A stretch of DNA of 11,220 nt from assembly GCA_002383405.1 (NCBI GenBank), contig DFYS01000033.1, positions 8,544-19,763 on the forward strand, in the 5' to 3' direction. Position 1 is the stretch's first letter. Each line of letters starts with the position of its first letter. Under the pieces are notes generated by a model that saw nothing but the letters and a program-made list of their open reading frames with translations, was not told the origin of the DNA and did no database searches. The translations under genes were made by a program, and so were the position numbers. This document shows, one piece after another, positions 6,801 through 11,220 of the stretch. Source of the DNA: Moorella sp. UBA4076 (GTDB lineage: Bacteria > Bacillota > DSM-521 > Neomoorellales > Neomoorellaceae).

Positions 6801-7718
6801 CGGCCAGGGCGCTACCGGTGCTGTCTCCATACCTACGAAACGGCCGCCGGGCAGGTGGGGGCCGTCCCGCAGGACGGCGAATTGCAGCCGTTCCAGGGCC
6901 GAGGGCGGCGGGATCGCCTTGAAGTCAGGTCCGGTGCCATCCACCTCTAGCGGCCGCTCCCTGCCTGCGGCCAGCTGGATGAGGCGGCGCTGCACTGCTT
7001 CCGGCAGGGTGAGTACCGGCAGGTGACGCACCCGTCCCTGCCAGAGGTCAGTAAAGGCTGCTGCCGCTTCCTCTGCCCGGCGGCGCTCCGTCTCCCCCCA
7101 CCAGTCGCAGTGGACATCGATATTCTCAGCGTTTAATACCAGGGCGGTGCGGGATTCATTAAGGGTGCCGCTGCCATACAGGCGCTGGCCGAACTCATCC
7201 TCGAGGAGAAACCACTTTTCGTGGACATAACCATCATCTACGGCGTTAAAAGGCAGGGGCTCCCCCGTTTCCCCGTGCACCCGGAAGGCAACCCGTACCT
7301 CTAAATAACCCCGGCCCACCATCCAGGCCAGCAGGGAGACGCCGTCCTGCACCTCCCGCGGCCAGGCATGCGGGTGCTCCAGTTCCCCGTTTAACCTGGC
7401 CGCCAGCCGTTCCCTGTCCCCGGCCAGGATGGCGCGCACATCGGCAGGCTCCAGGTCGGCACCAACGATCAGGCGCATCTGCCCCCGGCGGCCGACAAAG
7501 GCGGAAAAACCCTGGGAGGCGGCGGCCAGGGAGGACGAGCGGAAGTAACCGGCCACCCGGTCGTAGCGTACCGCCAGCTGCAGGACGGGCAGGTAGAAAT
7601 CATGCAGCATATTCACAGGCCGGCCATCAATCAGCGTTGCTGAGGTCCGGTAAGAAAGCAGCCAGGGACGGGAGCGCAGGCCCTTGCCTGTCGGGAAAAT
7701 ATCTGTCTGCTCCGGCAT
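3813..7718 (-). CDS. SNF2-family ATPase with N-terminal PLD-like domain (DISARM DrmD-like)
   Basis: This 1301-residue protein combines a phospholipase-D-like front with a SNF2/RapA-type DNA-dependent ATPase. Residues about 40-235 are PLD-like: VAGYFRSSSL near 55-64, then H166-E-K168 and G182-S183 with N187 in the GSGTLNES segment, one H-x-K...G-S/N half-motif. The motor has DEVGLGKT (327-334), DEAH (437-440), the ATATPM segment (from 478), VIFTRF near 788, TDAAAEGLN (854-862) and QRIGRIDRIGQ (883-893). An insert of about 300 residues between the two lobes includes an acidic run followed by a Lys/Arg run near 720-745. About 370 C-terminal residues have no fold I recognise. AGGGG lies 6 nt before the ATG. 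In DISARM and related loci such proteins act with a methyltransferase against phage DNA; translocation or remodelling of DNA is inferred. RapA-like SNF2 proteins outside defence loci are the alternative. Confidence 0.93.
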   Translation of the reverse strand: MPEQTDIFPTGKGLRSRPWLLSYRTSATLIDGRPVNMLHDFYLPVLQLAVRYDRVAGYFRSSSLAAASQGFSAFVGRRGQMRLIVGADLEPADVRAILAGDRERLAARLNGELEHPHAWPREVQDGVSLLAWMVGRGYLEVRVAFRVHGETGEPLPFNAVDDGYVHEKWFLLEDEFGQRLYGSGTLNESRTALVLNAENIDVHCDWWGETERRRAEEAAAAFTDLWQGRVRHLPVLTLPEAVQRRLIQLAAGRERPLEVDGTGPDFKAIPPPSALERLQFAVLRDGPHLPGGRFVGMETAPVAPWPHQAMVVRRLVATWPYSYLLCDEVGLGKTIEAGLAFRSLYLAGLASRILIAAPASLTRQWQRQMASKLLLSFGLVRTTPEIAHEYIFPREEVRAAASIYDPGLVIISTGLLARRERAEGLKQAAPLAIALVDEAHAARRRNPAASFAAHPDYGHLYTTIRDYLRPQARSLWLATATPMQIDPVEACDLLALTNRTGAFQFDPSLIWQYYEILGKLVRGEEPETQEWAILRRAILTLRGQDPLLWQYIASCVIDGRIRVAVRQWLEYDRVPHGRDRELMGRLFFSAAPLSRVMLRHTRRLLEVYRTRGQLQQNLARRHILPMPTIKFTPLEQLVYEQLERYCNGLNKQIQGQGDHQTGQMMSFLLSFLRLRFASSTYALRETLRRRLARVEATLRNQQLPEIAAGEETPAVDILFLEEDEDDEVATTTLLKKRKKADLEWERLQLQALLAAMVDLSGPSSKMQVLLQCLNQRRERQSGRLRQTVIFTRFYDTLTDILDRLRQKDPAMRLGTYSGQGAVYFNPLQGKLLTVDREEVKERFLRGEIDVLICTDAAAEGLNLQTADLLVNFDLGWNPMKIEQRIGRIDRIGQQHEDIYVLNLCYAGSAEEVVYNRLLDRLAKANLVVGPQQVSLLPVEPEEFQQLAAGTLTPDELEARLRERLERQRRQTESMEIKPEELYEIYQRWEQSGTYQPAPVNLAAIWEALQGSRYLQDLGCTAATVAGRPVVTLPGLAGIPAGAILTVSRELYEEGLADAGSRVHFASYGDPVFDALLAHLGAFALPACVQRLAVPLPDIEGAEIVGYAVACHEPGGGREVRLVRSWQDLTGLELAEEKSLAPEEVALLQEELARLAAAEFQPYRTAAIIEQANIRAARAQEVLNFLAIYSLLEARAKEGMLFGTALREVESLFTDRERINVADVPAAILRPFAGELLFACQIPTIGDKFTLSIPRPLARTAIDAVNRLVDGMKVRRGDLRVATVLTRLKGEIKSREKLLRSS

Positions 7719-8137
7719 ATCTATCCCCTCAAACTTAACGATGCTTATTGAAATAGCGAATCCTTGCTTACAGTATAATTCACTTAGTGATCTTCCAGCC
7801 AGCTGAAAGCTACCGGAATGGCGGTACCTGGGTCTAAGCTCCTTTCACCTGGGGCGGCAGATGGCAGCTGAAAGCTGCCGGCAATGCCGCAACCATAGCT
7901 CTAAAACCCCTTAGCCAGTCTCCTTATGTAAAAAATATCTCCTCAGGACCCGGAAATCAGTCTTAGTCTTAAGCATAGAAGCGCCAGTGACATCCCCGGT
8001 GGCAGCAGGATCTTTTATACACATAATAGCCGGGGAGTTAACAACAGGTCATCGTTCCTTCCCGAATAATAATAGCAAGGCTTCGGTACTTTGTCGGGCT
8101 TATAACCCGGAAGGTCGCCCGGATCGCTGTGCCCAAC
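7719..8137. other. 419-bp spacer between methyltransferase and SNF2 genes
   Basis: No gene of convincing length is present on either strand. The longest plausible minus-strand start is an ATG before about 20 codons that run through the hairpin at 7854-7890. The spacer holds two repeat units (separate entry) and a long-loop inverted pair, TCCCCGG at 7993-7999 and CCGGGGA at 8030-8036. It is unusually long for two genes of one functional locus, so the SNF2 gene may have its own promoter or leader here. I could not identify a strong minus-strand promoter. Confidence 0.6.
7800..7907. repeat. Imperfect tandem repeat with nested hairpin
   Basis: CAGCTGAAAGCTACCGG at 7800-7816 recurs as CAGCTGAAAGCTGCCGG at 7865-7881, with one difference in 17. 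Similarity continues beyond (AATG-CG-ACC, then a CTCTAA/GTCTAA element), so the unit is about 46 bp with a 65-bp spacing. The second copy forms a strong nested hairpin: outer stem GCGGCA (7854-7859) with TGCCGC (7885-7890), inner stem GGCAGCT (7863-7869) with AGCTGCC (7873-7879), and a 3-nt loop. The first copy forms only a short stem, TACCG with CGGTA (7811-7826). It lies 82 bp or more before the SNF2 start on the minus strand. It may be a dispersed intergenic repeat or a structured leader. Confidence 0.6.
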
Positions 8138-11100
8138 TTACTTGAGGCCGAAGAGGATGGCCTCCCCCTCCCGGCGCAAATTCTCGTCAGCTGTTTTCCC
8201 GGTCCAGACGGCAAGCAGGTCCATGACTATCCGTTCCCGCCCTGGCGCCTGCCGGGACAGGTAAGCCCGGGCGACGGGGATGTCGCCTTCCCGGTAGGCC
8301 AGGATCAGACCGTGGAGGATATCCCACTCGGTCTGGGGGTTGTCCAGGCGCTTACGGCTGCGTTCCTCGGGCCGCGCCAGGCGCAGTTTGGAGCCGCGGC
8401 GCACCAGGGGAGCGTAGTAACCAGTATCTTCGGCATTGCTATGTCGGGATTGCCGGCCGCGACTGGCGTCGTTGATGCCGATCATGGAGCCGTTGATGGT
8501 GTAACCGCCGGCCCTGGCCTCCATGCTGATATTCAGGGAGCGGGAAAGGTTTAAAGCCTCGTCATAGGCCAATTCGGCCAGACCGAAGATGCCGTAAAGA
8601 ATCAGGGCCATGGCGGCCTCGGGGTTGAGGTCGTCGACCTGCAGCCGCCCCCCGGTCAGGCGGGCGATCTGGTAGCGGGCGACCACGGCGCTGGCCTCGT
8701 TCATGGCGCGGATGGGGCTTACCGGCTCGTCACCGTCGAGGACCGGCCAGTGCTCGGAGAGTACCCGCAACGCCCGGCCGTAGCCGGCCACCATCTCGTC
8801 GACGGGGTTTAGATGTAAGGCCGCGAATTCCTCCAGGCCCTCGCGCACGGCCACCCGGATGCGGTCAGCCACCCCGGTGCCGCCGAAGCCGGACCAGATG
8901 GCGGGAGAGGCCTCCCTCCTGGTCCGCTTGCGGCAGGTGAGGAAGATAGAGCTAGCGGCGGCAGCATTATTCTTTTGGTGAATCGATTCCGCCGCTTCGG
9001 ATTCCACCGGTAAGGAAGAGGTTATAATCCAGCCATTTTCAATCAGCGAACGCGTCAGAGCTTCCCAGGCTTCCTGGGTCTTATGAGTAAACATGATGGT
9101 CATCAGGCCTTCGTCTTTAAGAACGCGGCGACCCTCGGCGAAGATCTCCCCCATCAGGCGTTCGTATTCCCGCGCCGCCCCGGCGGCCGATCCGTCCCGG
9201 GCCGGATTGGCCACCGCCTCGTCAGACTTATTGGTCAGCCGGCGGCGGAAAATCTCCGGGTAGAGGTCCTGCAGGGTGCGCCGCTGCCAGACATAGAAGT
9301 AGTCGGATAGCTCCGCGTACTGGACATTATTGTAGTAGGGTGGGTCCATGCAGATCAGGTCCACGGAGCGATCGGGTATTGCCAGCCGCGCCGCCGTGCC
9401 GCAGCTGATGGTCACCGGTGGCGGCGACCCGGCCAGTTGCTGATGAATAGGGGCCACCAGTTCGGCAATACCTTCATAAGCATCGATAACCTGCGCCAGG
9501 GCCCAGGCAGCGCCGGAATGAGGGCCGGTGAAGACCATCTCGCCGAAGGTCCATTTAAGGGAGAAATCATGGCGGCCAAAGGTACCTTTTACAATTCCCC
9601 GCGTATATTCCCAACGCGTCTGCTTGCTATTATAATCAAGCCCCTTATCAATCATAAACTGCAGATAAGTAATTACCGCACGGCCACGTTCCGCACCGAG
9701 TTCCTGCAAGATTTCATCTTTAAGGCGGTACAGCTCCGCCACCAGGGTGAGGTGCCCCAGGAGCTGACGCGGGGTAAACAGGTCGCACCAGCGGTTCATA
9801 CCATAGATAACCGGGCGCATGTCATTACCCCGGGGAATACTTTCCGTAGGAATTAACCCCTGCTGCTCCCAGGCCGGCCAGCGCTCCTGCAGGCGCTGTT
9901 CGGCTGCCGCCAGGGCCGCCACGTCGCAGTCGTTGGGCGGCCGGAAGAAACGCACCTTCTCCGTCATAATCTCGCCGGCGCGGGCACCACTCTGGTAGCG
10001 CCGCGGCCGGCCGTTCTGGTCCAGTTTGGGCTGGTAGCGTACGGCCACCACGACGTAGAGGCGGTCCTGCCACCTGCCATGGGGCGATTCCCCCCGCGCC
10101 TGGTCCTTGATCTCTTCAGCCGGGATAGCCTGACGGCAGTGGATACAGAGGCCGACGCCGTTGCTCACGGTGGCGAAATTGGGGTCCTCGCCATTTGGCC
10201 CCCGGTTACCTTGAATCCGGTAGGTTGCAAATTGCACTTTACCACCCTGCGGCCGGCCGTCAGGTATGATTCGCACCCCCCATTTATCCCCTTCCTTGGC
10301 CAGCCAGCAGGTATTGAGCAGTGGCACCTCACTGCCGCAGTGGGGACAGGTGACCTGGCGGACGTATAAATATGAAGTTGTATCTTCACGGTCATAATCA
10401 GGTATAAAATCCGAGCAATTCCTCAAGTGTGCCGCCAGGGCACGTTTCTCGTCCGGTGGTAAGGGGAAAGTACGCGGAAATATCGAATCTATTTCTTTTT
10501 CCAATGATGCAAGCAGTTGTTTACCCCAATTTTTGATATCTCTTACCAGCTTCAACCCGTAACGAGCCGGATAATTAAGGGTGGTATACAGAATAACAGC
10601 AGCTATGGGATTAAGCTCATTGGCAATTACCCTGCATCCCAGACGTAATGCCTCAAAGGGGATGGAACCACCACCAGCTGTAGGATCTAAAACGGTAATA
10701 TCTTTAAATTGCCATTCTGGCTGGCGGATGTAAGAGCGGGAGTATCCATAAAGGTTTGGGACGCGAATACCCATGTTACTTGTTATTTCCATTAACTCTT
10801 TAAACCAAACCGGATCGGCAGCCTTGTGCTCAATAAAAAGAACTTGCCCTGCATCCGGTAATGGCTCAGGCAGGGGCTTAGTAAAGTCCCGCCATTTCTG
10901 GATAACAGGGTGTTCTGCCAGGGTAGGATTTTCAGCGACTATCTTTTTAAATAAGTGTCTGTAATCTTCCCTTAGTAACTGTTCCCGACGCAGCGCTCTG
11001 ATAACTAGGGAATCTACTTTTATTCTCTCCCGTCCCTGACCATCCCGTTCAATGAACTCTGCAAGCTTATCCTCCAAAATCCACGGCTCCCCATTCACCA

Positions 11101-11220
11101 GGGCCACTACCTTTTCGATGCCTAGCTGGCGCAGGAACCAGTCCGGGTCGGTGCCGGCAGGCAGGAGGGATGCCAGGATGGCGGCACGGCTGGGGGTCAG
11201 CGGCCGCCGCGCCCACCAGA
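8138..11220 (-). CDS. DUF1156-type adenine-specific DNA methyltransferase (DISARM DrmMI-like), 5' end cut by window
   Basis: The frame is open from the right edge to the stop at 8138, giving at least 1026 residues. The first visible residues are WWARRPLTPSRAAILAS, the conserved start block of DUF1156 methylases, so probably only a few tens of residues are missing. A GTG at 11107 is inside the gene. Counting from that GTG, AdoMet motif I is DPTAGGGS at 141-148 with NELNP at 163-167. Two Cys pairs, CPHC (254-257) and CIHC (321-324), suggest a zinc ribbon. The catalytic DPPY is at 588-591, followed by YNNVQYAELSDYFYVWQRR. D-P-P-Y marks N6-adenine (or N4-cytosine) methylation. Such enzymes mark host DNA in DISARM-type defence. 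The SNF2 gene follows on the same strand. Codons in about 10375-11090 are much AT-richer than in the rest. Confidence 0.93.
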   Translation of the reverse strand, partial: WWARRPLTPSRAAILASLLPAGTDPDWFLRQLGIEKVVALVNGEPWILEDKLAEFIERDGQGRERIKVDSLVIRALRREQLLREDYRHLFKKIVAENPTLAEHPVIQKWRDFTKPLPEPLPDAGQVLFIEHKAADPVWFKELMEITSNMGIRVPNLYGYSRSYIRQPEWQFKDITVLDPTAGGGSIPFEALRLGCRVIANELNPIAAVILYTTLNYPARYGLKLVRDIKNWGKQLLASLEKEIDSIFPRTFPLPPDEKRALAAHLRNCSDFIPDYDREDTTSYLYVRQVTCPHCGSEVPLLNTCWLAKEGDKWGVRIIPDGRPQGGKVQFATYRIQGNRGPNGEDPNFATVSNGVGLCIHCRQAIPAEEIKDQARGESPHGRWQDRLYVVVAVRYQPKLDQNGRPRRYQSGARAGEIMTEKVRFFRPPNDCDVAALAAAEQRLQERWPAWEQQGLIPTESIPRGNDMRPVIYGMNRWCDLFTPRQLLGHLTLVAELYRLKDEILQELGAERGRAVITYLQFMIDKGLDYNSKQTRWEYTRGIVKGTFGRHDFSLKWTFGEMVFTGPHSGAAWALAQVIDAYEGIAELVAPIHQQLAGSPPPVTISCGTAARLAIPDRSVDLICMDPPYYNNVQYAELSDYFYVWQRRTLQDLYPEIFRRRLTNKSDEAVANPARDGSAAGAAREYERLMGEIFAEGRRVLKDEGLMTIMFTHKTQEAWEALTRSLIENGWIITSSLPVESEAAESIHQKNNAAAASSIFLTCRKRTRREASPAIWSGFGGTGVADRIRVAVREGLEEFAALHLNPVDEMVAGYGRALRVLSEHWPVLDGDEPVSPIRAMNEASAVVARYQIARLTGGRLQVDDLNPEAAMALILYGIFGLAELAYDEALNLSRSLNISMEARAGGYTINGSMIGINDASRGRQSRHSNAEDTGYYAPLVRRGSKLRLARPEERSRKRLDNPQTEWDILHGLILAYREGDIPVARAYLSRQAPGRERIVMDLLAVWTGKTADENLRREGEAILFGLK

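Noticed and set aside
7748..7779. Plus-strand promoter (TTGAAA and TATAAT)
   Set aside because: The spacing is 20 bp, too long for a good sigma-A promoter, and no plus-strand gene follows.
7800..7907. CRISPR array or known riboswitch
   Set aside because: There are only two imperfect repeat copies without uniform spacers, and I could not match the sequence to the conserved cores of the riboswitch classes I compared it with, including c-di-GMP, c-di-AMP, glycine, TPP, cobalamin and FMN.
8129..8554. Plus-strand open frame covering the 3' end of the methylase gene
   Set aside because: It is antisense to a well-supported coding region with no convincing ribosome binding site.
11105..11107. GTG at 11107 as the methylase start
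   Set aside because: The frame upstream to the window edge encodes the conserved WWARRPL block of DUF1156 proteins, so the gene starts beyond the window.

Overview
The window looks like a chromosomal accessory region of a GC-rich, Moorella-like member of the Firmicutes (Clostridia). This is an inference from composition: the main genes are GC-rich with strongly GC-ending codons, Shine-Dalgarno sites are strong AGGAG types, and GTG and TTG starts occur. No RNA gene identifies the organism. Every gene I can support is on the minus strand, so transcription runs from high to low coordinates.

Right half (3813-11220): two large genes form the visible part of a phage-defence type locus. At the right edge is a DUF1156-type adenine-specific DNA methyltransferase of more than 1000 residues, cut by the window edge only a little downstream of its true start. 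After 419 bp without a gene comes a 1301-residue SNF2-family ATPase with an N-terminal phospholipase-D-like domain. This pairing occurs in class 1 DISARM (DrmMI plus DrmD) and in related DUF1156 defence loci. The partners that would separate these possibilities (DrmA/DrmB/DrmC, or a DUF499 ATPase) would lie beyond the right edge.

Middle (about 2650-3740): an AT-richer cassette holds a hicA-hicB toxin-antitoxin pair. It has a full-consensus promoter (TTGACA, 18 bp, TATAAT), a third small gene of unknown function with an excellent ribosome binding site, and a rho-independent terminator closing the unit. It sits directly downstream of the SNF2 gene and makes the region look like a defence island.

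Left part (1-2514): a GT4 glycosyltransferase, a possible 42-56 residue protein starting right at its stop codon, a GC-rich hairpin-bearing spacer, a GT2 glycosyltransferase, and the start of a beta-rich protein resembling TasA/camelysin-type surface proteins. The two transferases probably glycosylate a surface protein or polymer, and the TasA-like protein is a candidate partner by position only.

Points most worth a second look: the incomplete DISARM-like locus, the structured imperfect tandem repeat between its two genes, the sharp GC drop inside the methyltransferase gene, the third gene of the hicAB unit, and the open frame continuing past the GT4 stop codon.
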